Origin: Rhizobiales bacterium SYSU XM002
GTDB lineage: Bacteria; Pseudomonadota; Alphaproteobacteria; Rhizobiales; Beijerinckiaceae
Assembly (NCBI GenBank): GCA_009846685.1
Contig: VWVY01000001.1
Coordinates: 806,001-870,000 of the forward strand
Reading direction: 5' to 3'
DNA: 64,000 bases
In this document: positions 52,805 through 60,719 of the stretch, one piece after another
Layout of the letters: the number at the start of each line of letters is the position of its first letter
Position numbering within the stretch: the first letter of the stretch is position 1
Notes under the pieces: model-generated
What the model was told of the DNA's origin: nothing
Database searches by the model: none
Seen by the model: the letters and a program-made list of their open reading frames with translations, nothing else
Translations under genes and position numbers: made by a program

Positions 52805-53821
52805 ATGAGGTCCGAAAACGGACCCGGCTTCGGGGTGGGTGGCGTGAAGGCGCGATGTCAGGCTGGACCTTGGCGTCGGAGAGGGCTGGCAGCCAGTTGG
52901 CTGCTAGCGGCCAACCTCTATTGTTTCCCGGCAGCCGCGAATGAAATCCTGTCCGACGGCCCGGTTTCAGCGGGCTTGTTCACGTTCATCGAGAACACCC
53001 TTCCCTGGCCCGATATCGGGCGCGGCCAACCGGTCGACCAGCGTCAGGCCGAGATGACCGCCTTTTTCGAAGGCACGCCCGCCACAGGATCGGTCGCGCC
53101 GCTTTTCAGACGCGATCGTCGCAAATACGATATCTGGTTCAATCCATTGCCGCTCAAGAACGTCTTCTTCGCAGGCTACGACGTATCCGGCACCGATCAT
53201 TTTACTTCGATCGGAATCAAACGCGCCCTGGGTTCAACGCTCGATGTGCCCGGCTTCCGTTTTCTCGCCAGCCTCGGCATCAAGATCGCCGCGCGCGATG
53301 CAACGACCGGCGATCGCATGACGCGCCTTCACGCCGTGCGGGCAAGCCTCGGCCGCGAATTCCATGTCGGCAATACGTCGATCACCGCCTATGCAGGCAC
53401 GAGCGTCGTCATGAACCCGGATGGCGCCGTACTCGCCGGCTCGCGCCGGAGTCGTTTCGGACCGATGACCATGCTCGATCTCTGGCATAACTGGCCAGAT
53501 GGCACGTTCTATTCGCGATATTCTTCGGCCTTCGTCATGGCCGATCAGACCAGCCGGAGCCTCTATATCCGTGTGCGGCACGGCTTCGGCTTGGAGGGGC
53601 AGCCCTGGCGGATCGGCCCTGAGGTCAGTTTCTCATCCGGAGCCACGCTACGGAGCAAGGGGATCCGCGTGCAGGACGGTTGGAATCGAAAGCGGCTCGG
53701 GCTGCACGTCAGCGAAATCCCGCTGGGCGATGCACGCCTTTCAGTCTCCTGTGGCAACGAATGGCGCGAAAGGGGTAAATTCGCGCTTTACGCACAGGCC
53801 GGAGTCTATTTCCGTTACTGA
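52805..53821 (+). CDS. Exported outer-membrane-like beta-rich protein, possibly BcsS-like
   Basis: The 338-residue protein has a signal-like segment (about residues 25-47, GLAASWLLAANLYCFPAAAN) that follows a charged start, and then a long beta-rich domain. The repeated aromatic-glycine pattern (NVFFAGYDVSGTDHFTSIGI, GNTSITAYAGTSVVM, KFALYAQAGVYFRY at the very end) and terminal Tyr suggest a small outer-membrane beta-barrel. The FAGYDVSG motif resembles the cellulose-synthesis protein BcsS family of Alphaproteobacteria, but no bcs genes are nearby. The last seven bases overlap the convergent MoeA-like gene. Confidence 0.55.
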   Translation: MRSENGPGFGVGGVKARCQAGPWRRRGLAASWLLAANLYCFPAAANEILSDGPVSAGLFTFIENTLPWPDIGRGQPVDQRQAEMTAFFEGTPATGSVAPLFRRDRRKYDIWFNPLPLKNVFFAGYDVSGTDHFTSIGIKRALGSTLDVPGFRFLASLGIKIAARDATTGDRMTRLHAVRASLGREFHVGNTSITAYAGTSVVMNPDGAVLAGSRRSRFGPMTMLDLWHNWPDGTFYSRYSSAFVMADQTSRSLYIRVRHGFGLEGQPWRIGPEVSFSSGATLRSKGIRVQDGWNRKRLGLHVSEIPLGDARLSVSCGNEWRERGKFALYAQAGVYFRY

Positions 53822-55407
53822 CCCTTCAGCGCATCGGGCGTGTCGAAATCCGCGAGCACGCCGGGATCGTCGACCGGAACTTCGCGCACGGCCTCCCGGG
53901 AAGCCTCCAGCAGCTTGCGCGCTCCTTGATCGCCGTGAAGCTGCATCAGCGAGGGGAAGAGCGCGCGTCGCACCAGCACCGGGTTTCCCCACCGCCCCTC
54001 GAAGACCGGCACGAAGGCCAGTGACGGATCGTCCGCACAAGCAGCAACAAGGCGTTCGAGCGTCTCCGGGCGCACTCGCGGCATATCGCCCAGCATGATG
54101 AAGGTGGCCCCGATATCGTCCGGCAAGGCCGCAAGCCCGGCGCGGATGGATGTCGAGAGCCCAAGCCGGTAGTCAGGATTCTCGATGACCCTCGCCTCCC
54201 CTGCGAGCGCGCGGACAGTTGCCGCCTCATGCCCCGTGACAAGAAACCGGGACGCAATTCCCGCCGCCTCCACGATACGAAGGACATGGTCGAGCATCGG
54301 TCGCCCTTCGAAATCGGCGAGGAGTTTGTTCGCGGCACCGAACCGTGTCGAGCGCCCCGCGGCAAGGATCAACGCCGCGGTTGCACCCTCTTCGTGTTTC
54401 AACGATTCCTTGCCCGACGCGCGCGGCTGTGGCCGCGAGACGATTTCCATCAGCAACCCGCCTACGCCCATGCCCTGCACATCCGCCGCGCGAACCGGAA
54501 GGTCGGTACAAAGCCGGGCCAGAACCCAATCGAAGCCGTTTTCGCGCGGGCTCCGCGCACAGCCGGGCGCGCCGATGACCGGCTTCCCTCGCCATTCGGC
54601 AAGCAGCAGCAGGTTCCCCGGATCGACAGGCATCCCGAAATGCTCGATCCGCCCGCCCGATGCCTCGATCGCCGCCGGGATGATGTCGCGCCGGTCCGCG
54701 ATGGCGGCAGCGCCAAAGATGACAAGAAGATCGAAGGTTGCGGGATCAAGCGCTGCCAGCGCCATTTCGAGCGCTCCCTGCCGGTGATCGAGGCGCTGCT
54801 CGAAGGCAAGCATGCTGCCGAGCGCGGCGAGACGCGATTCCATCACCCTCACGGTCTTGTCGATCACGCTTTCCTTGAGCCCCGGCAACCGTAGGGAGAG
54901 CATCGCCACCCGCTTCGCCCGGTAAGGTGCGACACGCAGCGTGCCAGCGAGAATGCTGGCACCTGCCCGGACCATCGCGTCCGGCACAGCGAAGGGAATG
55001 ATCTTCACGGTGGCCACCATCTCACCCGGCTCGACCCGCTTGAACGCCGGCAGGGTCGCGATCGTCATCGCCGGATCGAGCGCGTTGAAGCGATCTATCG
55101 CGGCGCGATCGACCACCAGAAGCCCGGCCGCATCGGCAAAAAGGTTGGCGCGCCCCGTAAAGGCAGGATCGATGCGCAGCGAAGGATCGGCAACGGCAGT
55201 CGCGAGCCGCCGCGCGGCGTCGTCTTCCCCTATATCGTCCGTTTCAAGCCGGGCGATGGTGACCTCATCGAGCCCCGCCGCAGCGAGCACGGCGCAGTCA
55301 TCCGCCGACAGCAGGTGACTCTTGCGAAAGGCGAGATCGCCTACCCGCACCTGATGCGCGAGGATGCCTCCCGCCGCCTCGGCGACTGGAACCGGACCGA
55401 ATTTCAT
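53815..55407 (-). CDS. MoeA-like molybdopterin-binding / MocA-like cytidylyltransferase fusion
   Basis: From ATG 55407 (AGGGGAAACG upstream) the protein has 530 residues. Residues 1-330 resemble a molybdopterin-binding MoeA/MogA-type protein (VAEAAGGILAHQVRVGDLAF, LLVIFGAAAIADRRDIIPA). From about 340, a MobA/MocA-type nucleotidyltransferase follows with AALILAAGRSTRFGAANKLL and FIMLGDMPRVRPETLERLVA. The second half probably adds CMP to molybdopterin, giving the cytosine dinucleotide form used by CO-dehydrogenase-type enzymes. It is the last gene of the cox-like operon, 25 bases after the XdhC-domain gene. Confidence 0.85.
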   Translation of the reverse strand: MKFGPVPVAEAAGGILAHQVRVGDLAFRKSHLLSADDCAVLAAAGLDEVTIARLETDDIGEDDAARRLATAVADPSLRIDPAFTGRANLFADAAGLLVVDRAAIDRFNALDPAMTIATLPAFKRVEPGEMVATVKIIPFAVPDAMVRAGASILAGTLRVAPYRAKRVAMLSLRLPGLKESVIDKTVRVMESRLAALGSMLAFEQRLDHRQGALEMALAALDPATFDLLVIFGAAAIADRRDIIPAAIEASGGRIEHFGMPVDPGNLLLLAEWRGKPVIGAPGCARSPRENGFDWVLARLCTDLPVRAADVQGMGVGGLLMEIVSRPQPRASGKESLKHEEGATAALILAAGRSTRFGAANKLLADFEGRPMLDHVLRIVEAAGIASRFLVTGHEAATVRALAGEARVIENPDYRLGLSTSIRAGLAALPDDIGATFIMLGDMPRVRPETLERLVAACADDPSLAFVPVFEGRWGNPVLVRRALFPSLMQLHGDQGARKLLEASREAVREVPVDDPGVLADFDTPDALKGQ

Positions 55408-55432
55408 CGGATCGTTTCCCCTCGCATTGGCC

Positions 55433-56119
55433 TCACGCGCGCCTTTTCTCGCGCATGGTGGCGATGATCTCGCCCAGGATCGACACCGCGATCTCCGCCG
55501 GACTGACCGCGCCGATATCGAGCCCGATCGGCGCATGAATCGCCCCCAGCGCCGCATCCACCACCCCGGCGGAGGCGAGCCTTTCGAGGCGCTTCGCATG
55601 GGTCTTCCGGCTGCCGAGCGCGCCGATGTAGAAGCATCCCTTCGCAAGCGCGTGCAGGATCGCCGGATCGTCGATCTTGGGATCATGCGTGAGCGCCACA
55701 AAAGCGGTATAGTGATCGAGCTTCAGCGGCGGCAGCGCAACATCCGGCCATTCGGCGATGACGCGTGCATTCGGAAAGCGCTCCGCCGTCGCGAACGCCG
55801 TGCGCGGATCGACGACTACGCTGTCGAGCCCGGCGATCCGCGCGATTTCCGTCAGCGCCTGCGAAATATGCACCGCGCCGATGATGACGAGCTTCACCGG
55901 CGGCACATGGACGTTGATGAACGCCTTGCCGGCGGGCGTTTCGACCACCATGCTCTTGCCGGTGCGGAATGCTTCCGCAAGCTCCACCGCGAGCAGGTCA
56001 CCTGCCACATCCTCCCGCGTCACCAGTCGGGCTGCGCCGGTTGCAAGGGCGGTGACGAGCGCGATGGCCTCGCGCTTCGCGCGGGCTTCGTTGAGGCGAG
56101 CGAGGAGCGAAAGGTCCAT
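55433..56119 (-). CDS. XdhC C-terminal (Rossmann) domain protein
   Basis: The 228-residue protein has the Rossmann-like C-terminal domain of XdhC (VKLVIIGAVHISQALTEIAR, DSVVVDPRTAFATAERFPNA, AFVALTHDPKIDDPAIL, GCFYIGALGSRKTHAKRLER, PIGLDIGAVSPAEIAVSILG). XdhC proteins bind and sulfurate or protect the molybdopterin cofactor of the hydroxylase. Only this half is encoded here; the N-domain is a separate protein at 56750. I start at ATG 56119, with AAGGAACTGAG upstream. One base separates it from the LysE-type gene. Confidence 0.85.
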   Translation of the reverse strand: MDLSLLARLNEARAKREAIALVTALATGAARLVTREDVAGDLLAVELAEAFRTGKSMVVETPAGKAFINVHVPPVKLVIIGAVHISQALTEIARIAGLDSVVVDPRTAFATAERFPNARVIAEWPDVALPPLKLDHYTAFVALTHDPKIDDPAILHALAKGCFYIGALGSRKTHAKRLERLASAGVVDAALGAIHAPIGLDIGAVSPAEIAVSILGEIIATMREKRRA

Positions 56120-56120
56120 C

Positions 56121-56750
56121 TCAGTTCCTTTCGAGCGCAAGCCGGAGGCCGAGCCCGGCGAGGATCGTCCCGCCCGTCCAGCGGAATGCGGCCTGCGCGC
56201 GCGCGCTCTGTTTCATGCCCGAAGCGATGCGCGACGCCAGCAGCACGGTGACGATATCCGCGAGCGAGAAGGCGCAATTGACGATCACGCCGAGGATCAG
56301 GAACTGCGCCCAGACCGGCAGGCTCGCCGCCGGATCGACAAACTGCGGGAGGAACGCGATGAAGAAGATCGCGACCTTGGGGTTGGTCAGTTCCACGATG
56401 ATCGAGTCGATGAAGGCGCGCCGGGCGCTTTTACGCTCGATGTCCGGTAGCGCGCCGTTCACCAACTTTGCGCGGATCATGCCGATCCCCAGCCAGATGA
56501 GATAGAGCGCACCGGCGATCTTGAGCGCCGCGTATGCCTCCGGAACATGCTTGAGCATGGCAGAAAGCCCGAAAACTGCCGCGAAGACATGGACATAGCA
56601 CCCAAGATGGATGCCGAGAACGGCCATGAAGCCGGCGCGACGCCCGCGCACCAAAGTCTGCGCGGCGGTGTAGAGGATCGCCGGACCGGGAAAGGCGGCG
56701 AATGTCAGCGTAGCAAGCGCGAAAGCAAGAAGAACTTCCCAACTCGCCAT
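56121..56750 (-). CDS. LysE/RhtB-family exporter, between two XdhC-domain genes
   Basis: The 209-residue membrane protein has the LysE family start (VLLAFALATLTFAAFPGPAI, with GPAILYTAAQTLVRGRRAGF) and about six helices. The A of its ATG is the last base of the stop of the upstream XdhC/CoxI-domain gene (TGATG), so it is clearly coupled. LysE proteins export amino acids or related small molecules. Its place inside a hydroxylase maturation operon is unusual; it may export a product or a toxic intermediate (inference). Confidence 0.88.
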   Translation of the reverse strand: MASWEVLLAFALATLTFAAFPGPAILYTAAQTLVRGRRAGFMAVLGIHLGCYVHVFAAVFGLSAMLKHVPEAYAALKIAGALYLIWLGIGMIRAKLVNGALPDIERKSARRAFIDSIIVELTNPKVAIFFIAFLPQFVDPAASLPVWAQFLILGVIVNCAFSLADIVTVLLASRIASGMKQSARAQAAFRWTGGTILAGLGLRLALERN

Positions 56751-57082
56751 CACGCGACCTTCACGACATGCACGGCGATCTTACCGCCGCAGGACAAGCC
56801 GACGCGCCAGGCCGTTTCATCGGCGACGCCGAATTCGAGCAGCTTGGCCTTGCCCGAACCGATCACGTCGATCGCCTCCGATACCACCGCCCCCTCAACA
56901 CAGCCGCCCGAGACCGAACCAAGGAAATTTCCCTCCTCGTCAATCACGAGATGCGAGCCAACCGGGCGCGGCGCGGAGCCCCAGGTCTCGACCACGGTGG
57001 CGATAGCGACGCCCCTCCCCGCGCGTTTCCATGCCTCAGCTTCACGCAGAATATCTGTGTCGGTCGAGAGCGAAACACTCAT
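56750..57082 (-). CDS. coxI: XdhC/CoxI N-terminal domain protein
   Basis: The 110-residue protein is the N-terminal XdhC_CoxI domain (ILREAEAWKRAGRGVAIATV, VETWGSAPRPVGSHLVIDEE, SVSGGCVEGAVVSEAIDVI), with the conserved Cys in SGGCVEGA and a late VGLSCGGKIAV. It helps insert or sulfurate the molybdopterin cofactor. ATG 57082 has AAGGAGG six bases upstream and overlaps the stop of the VWA gene. The matching Rossmann half is encoded two genes downstream. Confidence 0.88.
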   Translation of the reverse strand: MSVSLSTDTDILREAEAWKRAGRGVAIATVVETWGSAPRPVGSHLVIDEEGNFLGSVSGGCVEGAVVSEAIDVIGSGKAKLLEFGVADETAWRVGLSCGGKIAVHVVKVA

Positions 57083-58287
57083 GGGCGAACCTCCTTGAGG
57101 TAGCGGCGCGGGGTAGACTCGTCGGATCTGCCCGCTGCCAGCGCGGCGCAAAGATCGGCGATGGAGTTCAAGCTATGCAGCGAGCGGAATTCGTCAACAT
57201 GCGGCAGCATCGCGCGGATACCGGCCGCCTTCGCTTCAAAGCCATCGAAGCGCAGCAGCGGATTAAGCCAGATCAGCCGCCGCGAGGAGCGACGGAGGCG
57301 AGAGAGTTCGCGCGAAAGGTCCGGCCGCACGTCGCGTTCAAGCCCGTCGGTGATCAGCAGCACCACTGCCCCGCCGGCAAGCACGCGCCGCGTCCACTGC
57401 TTGTTGAAGCGTTCCAGCGTCGCACCGATGCGCGTGCCGCCATCCCAGTCGCGCACCAGCTTGGAGGCGCCGCGCAAGGCGATATCCGGGTCCTTCGTCG
57501 AGCGCAGGCTGCGGGTGACATTGGTGAGCTCGGTCGCGAAGGTGAAGGCATGAACCTTGCGCCCGGTCTGCGCCAGCGCATGCAGGAAGTGCAGGAAAAT
57601 CCGCGAATACTGGCTCATCGAGCCGGAAATATCGCAGAGCGCGACCAGCGGCGGCACTTTCTCGACCCGCGAACGGAACCGGATCTCGAAGCCGTCGCCG
57701 CCGGCGCGAAGGCTCGCGCGCATCGCCGCGCGCGGATCGGCACGATGCCCATGCGGATCGGGCACGAAACGCCGCGTCTTCACGTGCTGGAGCGGCATAA
57801 CCAGCTTGGCGATGGCGGCCTTGGCTTCGGCGAGTTCCGCCGCGCTCATGCCGTCGAAATCGCGGTTGCGGAACACCTCGATATCCGAAACCGTGAGGCG
57901 GGAATCGAGATCGACGCGCTCCTTCTCCTGCGTGTCGTCCGGCTTGCGCTCGTTGAAGAGGCTTTCGGTGATGCGTCTGAGTGCTTCGTCGCGCCGGTCA
58001 TCCGGACTGCCGGGGGCGACGGGCATCATCGTCGCCATCATCTTCTCTAGCAGCGCCCGCCGCCGCCAGAACAGCCGGAACGCCTGATCGAACATCTCGG
58101 CATCCTGGCGGCGTTTGACGAACACGGCCTCCAGCGCCGCGCGGAACTCTTCCCGGTGGCCGATGCCGATGGTCTCGACCGCCTCCACCGCATCGAGCAT
58201 CGCGCCGGGGCCGACGCTCATTCCCGCCGTGCGCAGCGCCCGCCCGAAATAAGCGATGTTCTCGGCGAGATGGCCGCCGGTTTCCAT
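57079..58287 (-). CDS. coxE: CoxE-like von Willebrand A-domain protein
   Basis: The 402-residue protein has a C-terminal VWA domain with a complete metal-ion-dependent adhesion site (CDISGSMSQYSR, Asp219, Ser221, Ser223) and later VVLLITDGLERDV. The N-terminal half is helical. CoxE works with the MoxR-type ATPase CoxD in maturing the Cu/Mo centre of CO dehydrogenase. The ATG at 58287 overlaps the CoxD stop (TGATG), so they are made together. Confidence 0.9.
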   Translation of the reverse strand: METGGHLAENIAYFGRALRTAGMSVGPGAMLDAVEAVETIGIGHREEFRAALEAVFVKRRQDAEMFDQAFRLFWRRRALLEKMMATMMPVAPGSPDDRRDEALRRITESLFNERKPDDTQEKERVDLDSRLTVSDIEVFRNRDFDGMSAAELAEAKAAIAKLVMPLQHVKTRRFVPDPHGHRADPRAAMRASLRAGGDGFEIRFRSRVEKVPPLVALCDISGSMSQYSRIFLHFLHALAQTGRKVHAFTFATELTNVTRSLRSTKDPDIALRGASKLVRDWDGGTRIGATLERFNKQWTRRVLAGGAVVLLITDGLERDVRPDLSRELSRLRRSSRRLIWLNPLLRFDGFEAKAAGIRAMLPHVDEFRSLHSLNSIADLCAALAAGRSDESTPRRYLKEVRP

Positions 58288-59189
58288 CACAGCCCCGCCT
58301 TCACCTCGTCGAGGATTTCCTTCGCGCGAGAGCCCTGCATCTTGAGGATGTCGTCCTGATATTTCAGCAACACGCCGAGCGTGTCGGAGACGAGGCTCGG
58401 ATCGAGCGCGACTGCATCGAGTTCGACAAGCGCCGTGGCCCAGTCCAACGTTTCGGCGACGCCCGGCACCTTGAACAGGTCTTCCTTCCGGATCGCCTGC
58501 ACGAAGGCGATGATCTGCTTGGAGAGTTTCGCCGGGGTCTTGGGCCGCTTTTCCTTCAGGATCGACAGTTCGCGCGGCGCATCCGGGTAATCCACCCAGT
58601 GATAGAGGCAGCGACGCTTCAGGGCATCGTGCACCTCGCGCGTGCGGTTCGAGGTGATGACGACGATCGGCGGTGCAGGCGCCTTCACCGTGCCGAGTTC
58701 GGGGATCGTCGCCTGAAAATCGGACAGGATTTCGAGCAGGAACGCCTCGAAGGCCTCGTCCGTCCGATCGAGCTCGTCGATCAGCAGCACCGGCGGACCG
58801 GCGGGATCGGGTTCGAGCGCCTGCAGGAGCGGACGTTTCACGAGGTAGCGCTCGGAGAACACATCGCCCGCGAGGCGCTCCTTGTCGTGCTCACCCGCCG
58901 CCTCGCCGAGGCGGATCGCCATCATCTGCCCGGCGTAGTTCCACTCGTACAGCGCGGCGGCGGCATCGAGCCCCTCATAGCATTGCAGGCGGATCAGCTT
59001 CCGCCCCAACCCGCGCGCCAGCACCTTGGCGATCTCGGTCTTGCCAACGCCCGCCTCGCCTTCGAGGAACAGCGGGCGCCCCATCTTCAGCGCGAGGAAC
59101 AGCACGGTCGCAAAACCACGATCGGCGACGTAGTGCTCGCGCTTGAGCAGGTCGAGCGTATCCTCAATCGAGGCGGGAACGGAGATCAT
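58287..59189 (-). CDS. coxD: CoxD-like MoxR AAA+ ATPase
   Basis: The 300-residue ATPase has Walker A at residues 44-51 (FLEGEAGVGKTE), Walker B at 135-142 (VLLIDELDR) and sensor/arginine-finger segments (VITSNRTREVHDALKRRCLY). MoxR ATPases act with a VWA partner as chaperones for metal cofactor proteins. In known cox operons CoxD is needed to build the [CuSMoO2] centre. It overlaps the LysE-type gene upstream by four bases (ATGA) and CoxE downstream. Confidence 0.92.
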   Translation of the reverse strand: MISVPASIEDTLDLLKREHYVADRGFATVLFLALKMGRPLFLEGEAGVGKTEIAKVLARGLGRKLIRLQCYEGLDAAAALYEWNYAGQMMAIRLGEAAGEHDKERLAGDVFSERYLVKRPLLQALEPDPAGPPVLLIDELDRTDEAFEAFLLEILSDFQATIPELGTVKAPAPPIVVITSNRTREVHDALKRRCLYHWVDYPDAPRELSILKEKRPKTPAKLSKQIIAFVQAIRKEDLFKVPGVAETLDWATALVELDAVALDPSLVSDTLGVLLKYQDDILKMQGSRAKEILDEVKAGL

Positions 59190-59788
59190 CGGCGGGTTCC
59201 AACGAAAAACCAGAGCGCGACCAGCGCCAGCGACAGCGCAAGTACGCGACGAACGAGCTGCTCATGCGGCCCTTCGACAAGATAGGGCCTGAGCGCGGCG
59301 GCGAAAACCACAATCGAGGCATGAACCGCAGTCGCGACAGCGACATAGATCGCAACCAGCACCACGCTCTGCGCGATCACCCGGTCGTCGGCGATGGTAA
59401 TGAACAGCGGCAGCACCGCGATGTAGAACACCGCCGCCTTGGGGTTGAGAAGGTTGGTGAGGAGTGCCCGGCCGAATGCCGCGCCATCGCTCATCGGCGC
59501 CTGCTCGCCATCGCCCTGCCAACCTTCCCAGGCGAGATAGAGCAGGAATAGCGCACCGGCATAGCGCAGAGCATCATAGGCGTAGGGGATCGCCGTGATC
59601 GCCGCCGCGAGCCCGAAAACCGACAGGAGTCCGACAACCGAAAGGCCAAGCGAAACGCCGGCGACGGCGGAAAAGCCGATCCGCCGTCCCTCGGACAGCG
59701 TCAAAGCCGCGAGCCAAGCCATGTTGGGCCCCGGGGTCAACTCGATGAGAAGGGAGGTCAGCGCGAAGGAAGCGAGCGTAGCGATCAT
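59186..59788 (-). CDS. LysE-family exporter within the cox-like operon
   Basis: The 200-residue membrane protein begins MIATLASFALTSLLIELTPG, with the usual PGPN motif (LTPGPNMAWLAALTLSEGRR), and has six helices. Its stop overlaps the start of coxD (ATGA), so it is co-translated with the maturation genes. It lies about 100 bases after coxM. It is distinct from the second LysE protein at 56121. Having two such exporters in this operon is unusual. Confidence 0.88.
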   Translation of the reverse strand: MIATLASFALTSLLIELTPGPNMAWLAALTLSEGRRIGFSAVAGVSLGLSVVGLLSVFGLAAAITAIPYAYDALRYAGALFLLYLAWEGWQGDGEQAPMSDGAAFGRALLTNLLNPKAAVFYIAVLPLFITIADDRVIAQSVVLVAIYVAVATAVHASIVVFAAALRPYLVEGPHEQLVRRVLALSLALVALWFFVGTRR

Positions 59789-59888
59789 GTGATTATTATG
59801 CGGCGCACGCGAAACCGACGCCACGACATGCCTCAATCATCATGCCATCAACGGCCGCCGTGCGTGTATCGTCCGGCGGCCCCTGATG

Positions 59889-60695
59889 TCACTTCCCGCT
59901 CGCCGTCGTCACCGCACGCCGCGCCATCACGCCGATCAGATGGCTGCGATAGTCGGCAGAGGCGTGGATATCGCCATTGAGGTTCTTGGCCGAGGGTGTC
60001 GCCACGCCGTCAAGGGCTTTGGCGCTGAAGCGCTTCTGGAGTGCTGCCTCAGCCGCTTCCCAGCGGAACACGCCATCCGAACCCGCACCGGTAACGGCCA
60101 CGGCAACCTTGCCGCCCTTCTTGGCGACCGCAACGCCGACCATCGCATAGCGCGACGCCGGATTGCGGAACTTGGCATAGGCGAACTTCGCACCGGTCGG
60201 CACGATCACCTTGGTGATGATCTCGCCCTCGTCGAGCGCGGTCGAGAACAGGCCGGTGAAGAAATCCGACGCCGCGAGCCGCCGCTTGTTGGTGACGATG
60301 GTCGCGCCCAGCGCGAGCAGCCCGCCGGGATAATCCGCCGCCGGGTCGTTGTTGGCGATCGAACCGCCGATCGTCCCGCGATTGCGTACATGCGGATCGC
60401 CGATGCTGCCCGCGAGCGCCGCAAGGCCCGGCAAAGCTGCCTTCACGAGCGCGGACCCGGCAACCTCGGCATGGGTCGTCATCGCGCCGATGACGAGATT
60501 GCGTCCTTTCTGCTCGATGCCGGCGAGCTCGGGAATGCCGCCGAGATCGACAACCTGCCCGGGGCTCGCGAGGCGCTGCTTCATGGTGGGGAGCAACGTC
60601 TGACCGCCCGCGAGCAGCTTGGCATCCTCGAGCTTGCCCATCAGTCCGTTGGCCTGCCGGAGCGTCGAAGGACGATGAAAATCAAAGTTGTACAT
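59889..60695 (-). CDS. coxM: CO dehydrogenase-type medium (FAD) subunit
   Basis: The 268-residue protein has the FAD-binding fold of molybdenum hydroxylases: AGGQTLLP at residues 29-36 and [16 protein letters not shown] at 108-123. It passes electrons from the iron-sulfur subunit to quinone or other acceptors. Length is normal for this subunit (about 270-290). It follows coxL after 24 bases. The typical enzyme is a dimer of LMS heterotrimers. Confidence 0.93.
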   Translation of the reverse strand: MYNFDFHRPSTLRQANGLMGKLEDAKLLAGGQTLLPTMKQRLASPGQVVDLGGIPELAGIEQKGRNLVIGAMTTHAEVAGSALVKAALPGLAALAGSIGDPHVRNRGTIGGSIANNDPAADYPGGLLALGATIVTNKRRLAASDFFTGLFSTALDEGEIITKVIVPTGAKFAYAKFRNPASRYAMVGVAVAKKGGKVAVAVTGAGSDGVFRWEAAEAALQKRFSAKALDGVATPSAKNLNGDIHASADYRSHLIGVMARRAVTTASGK

Positions 60696-60719
60696 CGGTT
60701 CGTTTCCTTCTCTGTTCCG

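Noticed and set aside
53815-55701. Longer start for the MoeA/MocA-like protein
   Set aside because: The first 98 codons overlap the XdhC gene in another frame and are Arg/Ser-rich; ATG 55407 has a ribosome site and starts the domain.
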